Shown: positions 52,925 to 62,330, counted from the stretch's first letter. The stretch is 64,000 nucleotides of DNA from an uncultured Shimia sp. (GCF_947498095.1 NZ_CANMJE010000014.1:1-64000), one strand, 5' to 3'. The notes: a model not told the origin generated them from the letters alone. Numbers and translations: made by a program.

Positions 52925-53160
52925 GGGAGCAAATCACGATTGGCTCGACTGATCAACCCCGCTTGAGTGGTCCAGTTTGAATGTTAGTGCATGATTGGCC
53001 TTGGTTCCATCGGGACGATGGTTTCATACACCGGCCTTGTCGAAAGAAACATGTATAGGCAGCGCGGCGGGCCGATCTAACCTGTGCTAAGACCAAATGC
53101 TCTTCTTTTCGATACTTCTAGATCACTCCGGAGTTCATCCGGTTCGCAGTGATGGTGTAC
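52925..53160 (-). mobile_element. Decayed insertion-sequence-like remnant
   Basis: On the minus strand 53023-52969 matches 3-57 of the window at 47 of 55 bases and ends in VPMEPRPIMH plus a stop. At the other end, 53119-53164 matches 57344-57389 at 31 of 46 bases (reading YTITANRMNSG and YIITAKRMISG). The remnant is the largest feature of the gap 52784-53253. The family is not identified. Confidence 0.45.
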
Positions 53161-53253
53161 ATCCGGATTAGGGCTATTCAGCTTGTCCAGAAATCGGTAC
53201 GGTAATGCCGTCAGAATTCGTCACAGTATTTCAAGGACATTAGGAGTAGCATC

Positions 53254-53640
53254 ATGAAGAACCTAGCCGCGGGTTTGTGTTGTCTGTTCTGCCCGCCCTC
53301 CGTTGTCACTGCAGATCCTGCGACCGAGTGTGGAGGAGGCAGTCAGGTCGAAATTGGTGACTGCGTCGCGGAAACGCTGGCTCGCGTTGATTCAACAATC
53401 GACATCTACTTGGGCTTTGCGGTGAGTGCTGCAGAAGAGCTAGATGCGGTAACGGGTCGAGAAGTTGCTGCTCTGGCTCTGGAAGCCGGGCAAGCTACGT
53501 GGGCGGCTTATCGAGAGGCGCATTGCGAGTTTGTCGGGGCGACGTTTGGAGGTGGCTCTGGGACAGGTATCGCAATCAATTCTTGCAGGATTGAGCTCGG
53601 CCGGGACCGAGCAGAAACGCTGATGCGCTACTCGCAATGA
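53254..53640 (+). CDS. LprI-family (DUF1311) secreted protein
   Basis: 128 residues. A signal peptide (MKNLAAGLCCLFCPPSVVTA) and the DUF1311 pattern of Cys and aromatic residues: CGGGSQVEIGDCVAETLARVD, ATWAAYREAHCEFVGA, and SCRIELGRDRAETL. Relatives include lysozyme inhibitors. AGGAGTAGC precedes the ATG. The stop overlaps the next start. Confidence 0.75.
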   Translation: MKNLAAGLCCLFCPPSVVTADPATECGGGSQVEIGDCVAETLARVDSTIDIYLGFAVSAAEELDAVTGREVAALALEAGQATWAAYREAHCEFVGATFGGGSGTGIAINSCRIELGRDRAETLMRYSQ

Positions 53641-54875
53641 CATTCAAATGGATGCGAAGGATTTCAGAGAAGATGATGAATAGGACCCGCGTCTTCCAAA
53701 ATGCATTGTCCTCGCTGGCCATCTGCATTGCATTATTCGCAATGCCACACGCAATGCACGCCCAACAAACCCAAATGGGTACTTGCGCTGCAATCTCAAA
53801 TTCAGCTTCTGACGTAAAGAAAGCTCTGGATGGCGTACTTGCACAGGCTCTCGACTCTCCGCTCGGTACAGCACCGGGCGCCGTGCTTTCAGTGCGCACA
53901 GGAGATTGGCAGTACATCGCTGCAGCCGGATATTCTGACCCTGCAACCGCCACGCCAATCGACTGCGCGATGCCATTCCAGATCGGAAGCAACACTAAGA
54001 TGATGACGGCGGTTGTCCTGCTGCAACTCATGGAGGAAGAGCGACTAAGAATCGACGATCCTTTGTTTGCGCATCTTCCAGAGATCGCGACACGGTTACC
54101 ATACGGAGACGCTATAACGTTGCGTCAACTTGCGCAGCACACATCCGGAGTCTTTAGCTATACCGACAATGCTCCCGACGGCACGCCGGGACTTATGGAA
54201 GGTGCTACTTCCAGCCGCGACGCCCTACTGCGCCCGCTTGACCCACCAGAGATGATCAACTTCGTAGTGGATCATGGCGAGCCGAACTTCGAGCCCGGTG
54301 CAGAAGGGTCCTGGAGCTACAGCAATACGGGATACGCGCTTCTTGGGATGGTCATCGAGAATTTGGAGGAAAGACCCATCGGCAAGTCGTTTGAAAATCG
54401 GATCTTTGGACCTCTCGATATGGATCACACCTATCTCTGGAACGGTATTCCGAGGCCCGAATTTGGCCTGCCCCGAGCATTCCTTAACGGCGAAGAATAT
54501 GAAACGACCGACTGGAACATGACGCAGGGGTGGGCAGCTGGCGCCGTGATTTCAACGGTCGCCGACATGCATACATTTATTGAAGCGCTTGTAGCAGGTG
54601 AACTCTTCCAGCAACCGGAAACTCTGTCAGAAATGATGAGGACGACTCAGACTAACCATCCGGCGCTATCTGGGTATGGACTGGGCCTAGCGATGAAAGG
54701 TGATAATCTTTGGGGCCACGGCGGTCAAACCCTTGGCTTTGAATCCGAGGTGGCCGCATTCACCGACAAAGACATGTCGATTGTGGCGTGGGCTACGTCT
54801 TCGAGTAACGCGCTCGGATTTGGTGCATTTCTGATTTCAGATGCCCTTCGGGAGACAAAGGCACTACCAGATTAG
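53637..54875 (+). CDS. Serine hydrolase of the beta-lactamase / D-Ala-D-Ala carboxypeptidase family
   Basis: 412 residues, or 400 from ATG 53673 if the signal peptide starts there. Signal region ...LAICIALFAMPHAMHA. Active site SNTK (IGSNTKMMTAVVLLQL), YSN in WSYSNTGYALLGMVIE, and HGGQTLGFESEV as the third motif. That is class C/Pbp4-like order. Periplasmic; substrate could be peptide, ester or lactam. Overlaps the LprI gene by 4 bases, so coexpressed. Confidence 0.85.
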   Translation: MTFKWMRRISEKMMNRTRVFQNALSSLAICIALFAMPHAMHAQQTQMGTCAAISNSASDVKKALDGVLAQALDSPLGTAPGAVLSVRTGDWQYIAAAGYSDPATATPIDCAMPFQIGSNTKMMTAVVLLQLMEEERLRIDDPLFAHLPEIATRLPYGDAITLRQLAQHTSGVFSYTDNAPDGTPGLMEGATSSRDALLRPLDPPEMINFVVDHGEPNFEPGAEGSWSYSNTGYALLGMVIENLEERPIGKSFENRIFGPLDMDHTYLWNGIPRPEFGLPRAFLNGEEYETTDWNMTQGWAAGAVISTVADMHTFIEALVAGELFQQPETLSEMMRTTQTNHPALSGYGLGLAMKGDNLWGHGGQTLGFESEVAAFTDKDMSIVAWATSSSNALGFGAFLISDALRETKALPD

Positions 54876-55248
54876 ATGTGCGGGAATGCTCAAATACCCA
54901 GCGATGCGCGCGCTACTAGTCGCATGGCATACTTTACTCACCTGGAATCAGCGTACGCTTCTCGCAATTTCGATCGTTTTCAAAAAGCTTGTCACAGGTA
55001 TAGCTAGCCCGGTCCGCGTTAACAGCCGAATGTAGTAAAACTCCCTCTCGAAACCTGACACTCAAGACCCCAATCGTGGCCCGAATTCTGAGAGAGAGGG
55101 CAAAGCCGACGTTCGCAACCCACAGTCCTGCAACTGACACATGCGGAACCAGACCTAACCAGTACGGGAAGTCCGCATGGACCTGAGCCCAAGATTTGGG
55201 CTACGCTAGTCGAAGCGAACGTTGGCTTCGCAGTTTTGGGAGAGAAAT
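54876..55248. other. Gene-free gap
   Basis: 373 bases between the serine hydrolase and the disrupted secreted gene. I see no supported gene, RNA or repeat here. Confidence 0.5.
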
Positions 55249-55710
55249 ATGAACCGCTGGGCATTGATGACATGCATATTGATGGGGATCTCGGGCAATC
55301 CGGCAGTATCACAACCGCTTGAAGAAGAACCAAGAGCCTTCAATCCCTATAGCGAAACGGCCTTGGCGATTACCGGGCCGGTGATTTTGTCGACCAGCCG
55401 AATGGTTTTCGAGACGGGTCAGGTTCTCGATCTCGATTTGGTCGACCAAGCAGCTTCGGGTGATTGGGGAGCGTCCGGCAATGTACCTGCTGCACAGGTG
55501 TTCCGGGTTTCAGGAGACGTGGGGCCTCTTCGGCAGCAAAACACGCTGTGTGGAGACCAGCCAGTCACGTACATGGCAGTCTGGGATGAGGAAAGCTCTG
55601 GGTCCTAGATCCTCGGAATCGCCATGTTCACTGGAACGGAAATACCGACGGGTGTTGCCCAAGAGAGTATCTGCGCAACCTATTTTTTTGCGACGAATGC
55701 AGCGAATTAG
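55249..55710 (+). pseudogene. Secreted protein gene interrupted by one TAG stop
   Basis: ATG 55249 starts a signal peptide (MNRWALMTCILMGISGNPAVS) and a 119-residue product ending ...YMAVWDEESSGS before TAG at 55606. The same frame continues without break for 34 more codons (ILGIAMFTGTEIPTGVAQESI...) to TAG at 55708. The continuation has an ordinary protein composition, so a single nonsense mutation is the likely cause, if it is not a recoded stop. Family unknown. Confidence 0.6.
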
Positions 55711-56070
55711 TCATTCCCCGCTTTGGTCCACGTGCAGGGATTGAGGATACTTATTTCAGTACGTTGTATGAATCCAACGGTCGTTCAGCGGCTGAGGGCT
55801 GCAGAAGAAACGGATGATGTTCGGCTCGATCTTGATCGTCAGGCCAGGTTCGATTTTCATAGCTCGAAGTTCAGTTCTGTCTGTGATGTATTGCTGCTGC
55901 GCGACTTGCTGACGTCCTCGGCCTGGTCGACATAGGTGGTGGTTTGTTCAGCGACACGTGGACAGGTTACAGGCGCTTGCTCACGCCGGGCTGTTTTCGG
56001 TCGATTGCCTTTGACGCTTGTGTGACCTGATCGTTCCAGAAGCACTGCTTTAATGAAAGAATGCTCCACC
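55711..56070. other. Gene-free gap with possible decayed coding sequence
   Basis: 360 bases. Pieces such as GLVDIGGGLFSDTWTGYRRL (+, near 55920-55980) look coding-like but are broken and cannot be assigned. No gene is supported. Confidence 0.4.
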
Positions 56071-57078
56071 ATGCACATTCCGCCAGAACTCTCCAGCTAT
56101 GTTCGAGACGCCTTGCAGTCCGGTCGCTCCGAAGATGACGTGCGCAGCAGCCTGAAATCCGCAAACTGGACCGAGACCGAAATCGTTACAGCCCTGTCAG
56201 GTTGGATGATCTGTGATGGTGCGGGTGCCGTACCCCGACCTGTTCGCTCCTCAGCGGCGCGAGACGCCTTGTTCTATGCATTGCTCTTCGTGGTGTTCGG
56301 AATGGTCGCCGGAAACACGCTCGCTTTGCTTTTCGCCCAGATCAACATCTGGTTGCCAGAACCGGATGAACTACACAGCTATTCGGGTTTGGCCGCGCTG
56401 CGCTGGTCGATGGCTGCGCTGATTGTATTTGTCCCTGTATTCTGGGCAATGGATCGAAAAGATCGGCATGCGGCTGCGTCAGATTCTTCGCGAAAACACG
56501 GAACGATGCGCCGGTGGCTGTCGGCCATCGCCATGCTGGTGGCGGTGATCACGCTCTTGGGCGATGCGCTCTATCTGATCTACAGTTGGCTCGATGGACA
56601 AATCACACTGCGGTTCCTTGTTAAATCCGTTGCGGTTGCCTTGATGTCTCTGATTGTGTTGGCATATTTTCGCGAGAACCGTGATTTCCCCTTTCGCTTT
56701 GCCCATCTCCCCGCGGCCTGGGTTCTGACGGGGTCGGCCATGATTGTCTTGGGTCTGACCCTGTGGACAGTGGGTGGTCCGGCCCAAGGCCAGATGGAAC
56801 AGCGCGACCGCTGGCGCATCTCCGATCTGCGCAGTCTCACGGCGGACGTCGCCGCCTGTACCCAGATCGACCGCGCAAACCTGCCGGGTATGCTTGACCC
56901 ATTGATCTGCGCGCGCAATCCAGTGCAGCTGACCGGGTATGCCACGGCAATCACGTACCAGCGCATCGCACCGACGGATTTTGAATTATGCACCGAGGTT
57001 GAATTTCCACCCGCCATCCAAGCCTATGACTTGCGGGTTGACGCAAACAGGGTCTGCCTGCAACGATCAATGGAGTGA
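56071..57078 (+). CDS. DUF5671-like membrane protein
   Basis: 335 residues from ATG 56071 (a start at 56053 is possible). The N-terminal 50 residues are a soluble helical segment (YVRDALQSGRSEDDVRSSLKSANWTETEIVTALSGW). Five membrane helices follow, beginning ARDALFYALLFVVFGMVAGNTLALLF as in DUF5671. The C-terminal 90 residues are periplasmic with several Cys (VAACTQIDRANLPGM; LICARN; LCTEVEF). Function unknown. Confidence 0.65.
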   Translation: MHIPPELSSYVRDALQSGRSEDDVRSSLKSANWTETEIVTALSGWMICDGAGAVPRPVRSSAARDALFYALLFVVFGMVAGNTLALLFAQINIWLPEPDELHSYSGLAALRWSMAALIVFVPVFWAMDRKDRHAAASDSSRKHGTMRRWLSAIAMLVAVITLLGDALYLIYSWLDGQITLRFLVKSVAVALMSLIVLAYFRENRDFPFRFAHLPAAWVLTGSAMIVLGLTLWTVGGPAQGQMEQRDRWRISDLRSLTADVAACTQIDRANLPGMLDPLICARNPVQLTGYATAITYQRIAPTDFELCTEVEFPPAIQAYDLRVDANRVCLQRSME

Positions 57079-57388
57079 CTGTCCGTCATCCCAAGAGCGT
57101 GGCCCCAAATGGATGCACGCCTGCCACATCCAAAACCAGCGGGTGATCCCATCTTCTAGGAGCTTCTGCTGCAGCCTCGATCTGGTCGCAGGGTGCTTCA
57201 ACTCGGATGACCGTGCTGTGGCAGAAAACTGCAGTTCAGGCTGGATATAAAAACAAAACGATTTCAGATAGTAGCACCGATTGATCCGGCTAAGTTAAAC
57301 CGGCTCCAGTTCCTTCCAGGATTACTTCCGTCACCCTTCAAGACTAGCCCAGAGATCATTCGCTTAGCGGTGATGATATATGCCCGGT

Positions 57389-57542
57389 GAAGCCATTCTG
57401 CTGCGGTTTGCCGGGGTCAATATAGTGCCAATCCACATCGTTATCGCCAGCCCATTTCAGGATCGCCCGACTGGTGAACTCCGTCCCATTGTCACTGACA
57501 ATGCAAATAGGCTTTCCGTAGACGTGAACAAGCGCATCAAGT
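57389..57542 (-). mobile_element. IS3-type transposase fragment
   Basis: The minus strand reads LDALVHVYGKPICIVSDNGT, then EFTSRAILKWAGDNDVDWHY and IDPGKPQQNGF. This is part of an IS3-family OrfB catalytic core with the second catalytic Asp (SDNGTEF). Homology stops after QQNGF, before the catalytic Glu, where it joins sequence like 53119-53164. The rest of the gap 57079-57595 holds no gene. Confidence 0.85.
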
Positions 57543-57595
57543 TACTGGCCTAGTAGATACTGGTTCGAATTTGTCTTACAACATGCCGACGGGTC

Positions 57596-58210
57596 TTAAT
57601 AAAGCCCCAATCGTTTGAGGGCAACGACACCTGGTGTTAGGTTCATGCGCCAGGTTTTCCAGTCACCGCCAGCGCCCATATATCCGGAATAAAGTTTTGC
57701 GACGAGCATCGGATCTGCCGCAATCTGAGACCAGTTCATGGCAGCAAGTTCGGGATGATCTTGCCTGAGCCATTCCAGATACACAGAGGCCTGCCAGTCA
57801 TTTAGCACCGGCTGTTCGGAGAAATATGCAATGGCATGTGTAAAATCTTCCTCTCGTATGTTTTTGAGGTCGAGATATTTTTGGTCGATTGCCCATGGCA
57901 ACAAGTCTTCGATTGTTTGGGCCTTCATGCGATATCGACCAACAGAGAAATTCAATCGATAGGCCAAGCCAGGCGAAGCAAAAACGAGAACATCCTGCGC
58001 TTCCTCCGCTGCTCTACGAATACGTGAGCGTTTGGCGTAAGAAGTCTGCTCGGCGGTTTGGATGTCTTGTAAAACAGAAAAGGGCACAGGTGGTGGGGTG
58101 AGCTCAAACTCCAGCGCTGCCAGCCAATGCGCACGTTGCTTCATCATGAATAAAGTGACCACCGCGCCGATAAGCGTGCCTATTAGAATAAGGAATAATG
58201 TCGATTTCAT
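57596..58210 (-). CDS. Membrane-anchored hypothetical protein
   Basis: 204 residues. One N-terminal hydrophobic helix (STLFLILIGTLIGAVVTLFMM), uncleaved, then a helical soluble domain with many aromatics (LLPWAIDQKYLDLKNIREEDFTHAIAYFSEQPVL; WKTWRMNLTPGVVALKRLGLY). No family recognised. Confidence 0.6.
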   Translation of the reverse strand: MKSTLFLILIGTLIGAVVTLFMMKQRAHWLAALEFELTPPPVPFSVLQDIQTAEQTSYAKRSRIRRAAEEAQDVLVFASPGLAYRLNFSVGRYRMKAQTIEDLLPWAIDQKYLDLKNIREEDFTHAIAYFSEQPVLNDWQASVYLEWLRQDHPELAAMNWSQIAADPMLVAKLYSGYMGAGGDWKTWRMNLTPGVVALKRLGLY

Positions 58211-58533
58211 TTGAGTTACTTAGTTCATTCAAACTGGTTTGTCGCACTGAATCCTTTTCAAATTAAAAATGTGCAGTGTCTAAAACCAAGCAGACCTGCA
58301 GCGACTTCACTGTATTCCTGTCATCTTTTCTCGTTACTTCAAACATTCGTATTTTTCAGAATGGATATAGGGCTCAACCTCGGAGTTTAGTCAACCATGG
58401 CTATGCCAGACGCATGGGGGTTTGAGCCCAATGGCCTTGGCTGTTTCAATCTGTTTGGTGAAGTAAACTCGGAAACAAACTCTGCAGCCCAAAAGGTGTT
58501 TCGGGTCACGGCCACTGGCGTGCCCCGAATTTC
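58211..58533. other. Gene-free gap
   Basis: 323 bases, AT-rich on the left, with no supported gene, RNA or clear terminator. Confidence 0.45.
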
Positions 58534-58830
58534 TTAAAGGGTGCCTTCGTTTGTTAAAGACATGATGCCTTCGGTCGTTCCATCTCCGTAGGTGATACAT
58601 TGCCAAGGTGCTGCATCTGGTCCAACGCCGACAATTACCAGGATATTGGCCTCGCGAGCCTCCGACGACAGAACCTTGACTTGACTATTGCCTGTCGTTT
58701 CGGCGACCGCCGCTAGACAATCTTGGTTCGCACGATTGGGAGACGAGGACGCGGAGCCAGTATCTTCCACGCATGCTGACAAAAAAGTGCCAAAGATCAC
58801 GCAGGAAGCCAGTTTAAATGTTGTGTTCAT
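58534..58830 (-). CDS. Small lipoprotein
   Basis: 98 residues. Signal peptide with lipobox GTFLSACVED, Cys20 lipidated and Val-Glu after it. The mature part has one domain (QDCLAAVAETTGNSQVKVLSSEAREANILVIVGVGPDAAPWQCITYGDGTTEGIMSL) with two Cys that may pair. The pattern resembles small YPEB-like or peptidase-inhibitor-like periplasmic domains. Unassigned. Confidence 0.68.
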   Translation of the reverse strand: MNTTFKLASCVIFGTFLSACVEDTGSASSSPNRANQDCLAAVAETTGNSQVKVLSSEAREANILVIVGVGPDAAPWQCITYGDGTTEGIMSLTNEGTL

Positions 58831-58942
58831 GTCTATTCCCTTTCTGGGTTTAATGGTGTCATTTTAGTAGAACGTATTAGAGGCGCGGCAAAAGAGATGA
58901 GACAGGCCAAATTCGAGACCGCAAGACACCGAGACCATCAAG

Positions 58943-59716
58943 TCAATTGCATTGGTTGTATTGGTAGTCTCCGTATTCGAGCCAGTTCTTGTTGCCATCT
59001 TTGAAGACCAGGAACTCGGACCGATCTTCTCCCAACAGCGCGACCACAAAACCCCGTGGTGGCTCTGCATTTCCAAAGTAGCTATAGGCCGTCATTGCGG
59101 ACATGGTTGTGCCGTTGACTGTTACCACCGCGTCCCATTGGCCCTGTGCCTTATCAAGGATCAGGTACTCGATCTGGCGTTTTACTTGGCCACCGCCGCA
59201 GTACACCACCCCCTCTGGGGCCTCCATGGTGCTGTTGGCTGCTTTTGGTGTAGAACCGCAAGAGGATCGCAGTGATCTAATGGCCTTGCCGGACCCTTTA
59301 AGGTCAAAAAGCCCATAGCTCACATCTTGATCCGCCATGGATAGATTGAGGACGGCGTTGGCTGCAATCTGATCCAGAATGAACTGGTAGTCAGCGGAGT
59401 CTTGGAACACAACTTCGACAGGATAGTTATCGACAATCCGCAGGGTGGCGTTCCCTTGACCCGCCTGAAACGCGCCAACCTCTGTTGCACCATTTTTCAT
59501 GAATCGGATGGAAAGGCCCTGCTTTTTGACCATGTCCTCACTGTCCTGATAACCGGCTGGGGCAAATCGAATGCGGTCACACTGCAACTCCAGCGTCATG
59601 TTGTTTGTCTGAATAAATGCATTTGGTAGTGGGCTACCGCTGAAGCCCCATTCGGCAAGTGCAGGGGCCGCCGACAGACAACACATCAGACACGCAGACC
59701 AGAAAGTGTTTTTCAT
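58943..59716 (-). CDS. Secreted hypothetical protein
   Basis: 257 residues, signal peptide MKNTFWSACLMCCLSAAPALA. Beta-rich mature domain with four Cys (LELQCDRIRF; SSCGSTP; VVYCGGGQVK; YQYNQCN), probably two disulfides. Resembles unassigned periplasmic proteins of roseobacters. Confidence 0.65.
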   Translation of the reverse strand: MKNTFWSACLMCCLSAAPALAEWGFSGSPLPNAFIQTNNMTLELQCDRIRFAPAGYQDSEDMVKKQGLSIRFMKNGATEVGAFQAGQGNATLRIVDNYPVEVVFQDSADYQFILDQIAANAVLNLSMADQDVSYGLFDLKGSGKAIRSLRSSCGSTPKAANSTMEAPEGVVYCGGGQVKRQIEYLILDKAQGQWDAVVTVNGTTMSAMTAYSYFGNAEPPRGFVVALLGEDRSEFLVFKDGNKNWLEYGDYQYNQCN

Positions 59717-59796
59717 ATTTAGCTCCTAAGGGTCCTCGTACGAGGAGGCAATAATGGTTCTCCAGCATTGAAGTGCCAGTGAGTGGTCATGTAATC

Positions 59797-60309
59797 CTAA
59801 GACGGTGCACCATATTCATTCGTGCCCTCTTGTGAAGGGCGCGAAAGCCACCAGATCATCAAGACAGAAAGCACAAGTTGAATCGCGTACATAACCATCA
59901 AACCGGTTGCACCAAGAAAGGCTGCGGGTCCTCGCAAAGTCTCAGGGTCTTCAACGCCGGTTTCGAGCGCTGAAAAAACTGCAACCCCGGTCAGCAGCAT
60001 GAACATCGTTGCGATACTGAAGGCCATTGGAAGCAAAAGGTACCATCCAGGACGACCTGTATCATGCAATCGACGCCACCCTGCGGCGAGCATCGGAAGC
60101 AGCATCGCCAGTTGGAAAACTGAGTTCAACACGTCGGATCCCTGTCCTGTTTCCGGATCAGTGCCAAAAAGGACCGAACTGAGTACCGCCAACCCGACGC
60201 TGACCAGGACGACGAACAGAACAAACCACCAATACTCTGATCTCTGCGCACGGCCCGAAAACACGACATATTTGGACAAGCAGGTCTTGACTGATTGCGT
60301 GAAACCCAT
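59797..60309 (-). CDS. DUF805 membrane protein
   Basis: 170 residues. CLSKYVVFSGRAQRSEYWWFVLFVVLVSVGLAVL opens with the DUF805 signature, then WRRLHDTGRPGWYLLLPMAF, the second signature. Four helices. Function unknown. Confidence 0.9.
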   Translation of the reverse strand: MGFTQSVKTCLSKYVVFSGRAQRSEYWWFVLFVVLVSVGLAVLSSVLFGTDPETGQGSDVLNSVFQLAMLLPMLAAGWRRLHDTGRPGWYLLLPMAFSIATMFMLLTGVAVFSALETGVEDPETLRGPAAFLGATGLMVMYAIQLVLSVLMIWWLSRPSQEGTNEYGAPS

Positions 60310-60450
60310 TGTGAAACCCCTCGTTTCGCTCTCGCCGTCATATTTTGCACTCTGAAATGTTTACGAAAAACCGCGGCAGTGCAAGTTTTATGTGGAAATG
60401 GGAAAATTCAGACTGGGAAACCACGCGGAAAGTGATTTAATTCAAGCAGC

Positions 60451-61050
60451 GTGTCCTCAAGCCGGGACGTGTCCCCTGACAACCCGCTTCCTCCATTAGC
60501 CGATTTCGACATCCTTTCAGCCCATTTGCTGCAGGATCATGCGCCAGAAGTTTGCATATGGGCGGGCGAGAATGCATCGGAGCGAACGTTTCTGGAGATG
60601 GCATGTCATGGCCTGCGCCTTTTCAAAGGTTCGGTGACCCGAGTTGGAACGACTGGCTTAAAGTCACTGCCCTATATAGGTCCGCAAACTCCGGCTTTAC
60701 TGGCGAGCCTTTTTGATCAGCGAGAAGCCGTAGACCCGATTACAAGAGCAGCGCTTTCTTCTGATTTTCTGCGTCTGCGAGGCAGTGGTGGTACGCTGCG
60801 TATATGGGAAGCAGGCAAGATCGTCGATGTTGCAGAGGATTACTATGACCATCTGCTCTTGGCTTGTTGCCCCGAAGACTGGACATCTGCCGCACACGTG
60901 GTCGGCACAACAATGGGTCGTTGCGACGAACACAATCTGTTGGGTGATGTATTCCTATCCGGAAGACTTCAGCATCTGATCGCGGATAATGCGATTGAGG
61001 CTTCCGGCCCTCAAACAAGCCTGCGTGACTATGATGTGCGACGTCAATGA
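60451..61050 (+). CDS. DUF3658-like protein
   Basis: 199 residues from GTG 60451. The C-terminal 70 residues (DYYDHLLLACCPEDWTSAAHVVGTTMGRCDEHNLLGDVFLSGRLQHLIADNAIEASG) fit DUF3658, which in relatives follows a DUF1835 domain. The N-terminal part is a shortened version of DUF1835 (CIWAGENASERTFLEMACHGLRLF). Function unknown. Confidence 0.6.
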   Translation: MSSSRDVSPDNPLPPLADFDILSAHLLQDHAPEVCIWAGENASERTFLEMACHGLRLFKGSVTRVGTTGLKSLPYIGPQTPALLASLFDQREAVDPITRAALSSDFLRLRGSGGTLRIWEAGKIVDVAEDYYDHLLLACCPEDWTSAAHVVGTTMGRCDEHNLLGDVFLSGRLQHLIADNAIEASGPQTSLRDYDVRRQ

Positions 61051-61144
61051 CATTGCCCTACATCTGAGCAGTATAGAACAGTGATGCTGCGGTGGCTATG
61101 TGGCCCAGTGATATTGTAATTGAGCACTCCTTGAAGGATTTCGA

Positions 61145-61609
61145 ATGACAAGAAATAACATGACGGCCATTGCAGCAGTCGCATTGGCAGCAGCCATGTC
61201 GTTCTGGGCTGGGTCAGAATTTCGGAAGGCGCAATATGATGACGTGTGCCTTGATCTTGGCGGGGGGCGAAATCCGGGGCAATACCCTATTTGCGTCGTT
61301 GAGCAGCAAAACGCAGCGCTTTGGCTGGGGCCGATCAGGGTTACTCAAAATGATGTGGTCGAACTAGAGATTCAACGCGGGGAGGATGGGCAGTCGCAGG
61401 TTCGACTTGAGTTGACACCTGAGATCACAAGCCCTCTGGCTGCCTTCACAGAGCAATCTATTGGCAAGAATATGGACATTCGTATTGGTGGCCAATTGGT
61501 CAACTCTGTGCAAATCGCCGGTGCGATCCAGGGCACGAACTTCATCTTGGCACTTTCTGATGCACAGGCCGAAAAACTAAAATTATTACTAACTCGAAAC
61601 ACCAACTGA
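61145..61609 (+). CDS. Membrane-anchored protein with a SecDF P1-head-like domain
   Basis: 154 residues. N-terminal hydrophobic helix (MTAIAAVALAAAMSFWAGSEF), a Cys pair (VCLDLGGGRNPGQYPICVV), then VRLELTPEITSPLAAFTEQSIGKNMDIRIGGQLVNSVQIAGAIQGTNFILALSDAQAEKL. The last part resembles the P1 head subdomain of SecD, which is periplasmic. It stands alone without SecD membrane helices. Confidence 0.65.
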   Translation: MTRNNMTAIAAVALAAAMSFWAGSEFRKAQYDDVCLDLGGGRNPGQYPICVVEQQNAALWLGPIRVTQNDVVELEIQRGEDGQSQVRLELTPEITSPLAAFTEQSIGKNMDIRIGGQLVNSVQIAGAIQGTNFILALSDAQAEKLKLLLTRNTN

Positions 61610-61671
61610 CCCAGAGGTGTTCCTATAGGTTAGCTGTCTGATATCAAAATTTAATACAGATTGGAAAGATT

Positions 61672-61875
61672 ATGACCAATTCTAGACTTCGAATTGCAGG
61701 TATTATTGCTTTGGTTCTCGCTGGCCTGTCGTGGTTGGCTGAGATGGCTTTTTACGGCGACATAGATCCGAACGGTGTCCTGCAGGAGAGTTTTTTTCTT
61801 CCGCTGACCTTCATTCTGGCTGCACTGGGCGTAATTTTGATGCTTGTTTCACTTTTGGTTAAGCGGCGTAAATGA
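61672..61875 (+). CDS. Small membrane protein (DUF3955-like)
   Basis: 67 residues, two helices. The segment DPNGVLQESFFLPLTFILAALGVILMLVSL follows the DUF3955 pattern (GxLxExFFLxPL). A weak ribosome site (TTGGAAAG) precedes the ATG. Confidence 0.65.
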   Translation: MTNSRLRIAGIIALVLAGLSWLAEMAFYGDIDPNGVLQESFFLPLTFILAALGVILMLVSLLVKRRK

Positions 61876-61938
61876 AATCCTCTTTGGTGTTCGATTGCCG
61901 ACTTCGTTCTATCATGACTTGGATGCCGACAAGGCAAT

Positions 61939-62227
61939 CAATGAAGCGTGAGCGCGTTCAAGTGATAGAGAAACGTGTTCGCCATTTTGTCATACCCATG
62001 GGCATGGGCATGGGCAGCGCATAGTCGGACTCGCCAAGGTGCCATTTGCCCATGAAGTGGGTGTTATAGTCGGCTTGCTTCAGCACCGACGCAAGCGTCC
62101 ATTCTGCCGCTGGTAGTCCTCCGCCTCGCTCCTGAAAGGCGACGGTTGTCATGCCCGAACTGTTCGGAAAGAGTCCAGTTTGCATCGCCGCCCGACCAGG
62201 TGTGCAGGAGGACTGTGCGTAGAAAAC
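61939..62227 (-). pseudogene. Arylsulfatase fragment, truncated and frameshifted
   Basis: The minus strand reads VFYAQSSCTPGRAAMQTGLF, then GGGLPAAEWTLASVLKQADY and GKWHLGESDYALP. CTPGRAA is the formylglycine (C-x-P-x-R) active site of sulfatases. At tandem ATGCCC units (about 61995-62018) the frame shifts, and GYDKMANTFLYHLNAL resumes in the next frame to a stop at 61939. The 5' part is missing and IS66-like sequence abuts it. Confidence 0.85.
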
Positions 62228-62330
62228 TGTCGCGACAGAACAAGGTCGCCAAGGCGATCAACTACCTGTTCGAGAAAGACGGCAGGGCGTCGTGTTCTTG
62301 GGCAGGCGGATCAGAACCGCGCCAACAACA
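62216..62330 (+). mobile_element. IS66-type transposase fragment
   Basis: The plus strand reads RKLSRQNKVAKAINYLFEKDGR, then RASCSWAGGSEP. This resembles the C-terminal part of IS66-family transposases (LSrkS.lAeAi.Y.l....GR..i..). It abuts the truncated 5' edge of the sulfatase fragment, so this insertion or a later deletion may have removed the rest. Confidence 0.6.

Noticed and set aside
55723-55935. 70-codon frame between the disrupted gene and the DUF5671-like gene
   Set aside because: No start signal, no motif, and the surrounding sequence looks decayed.
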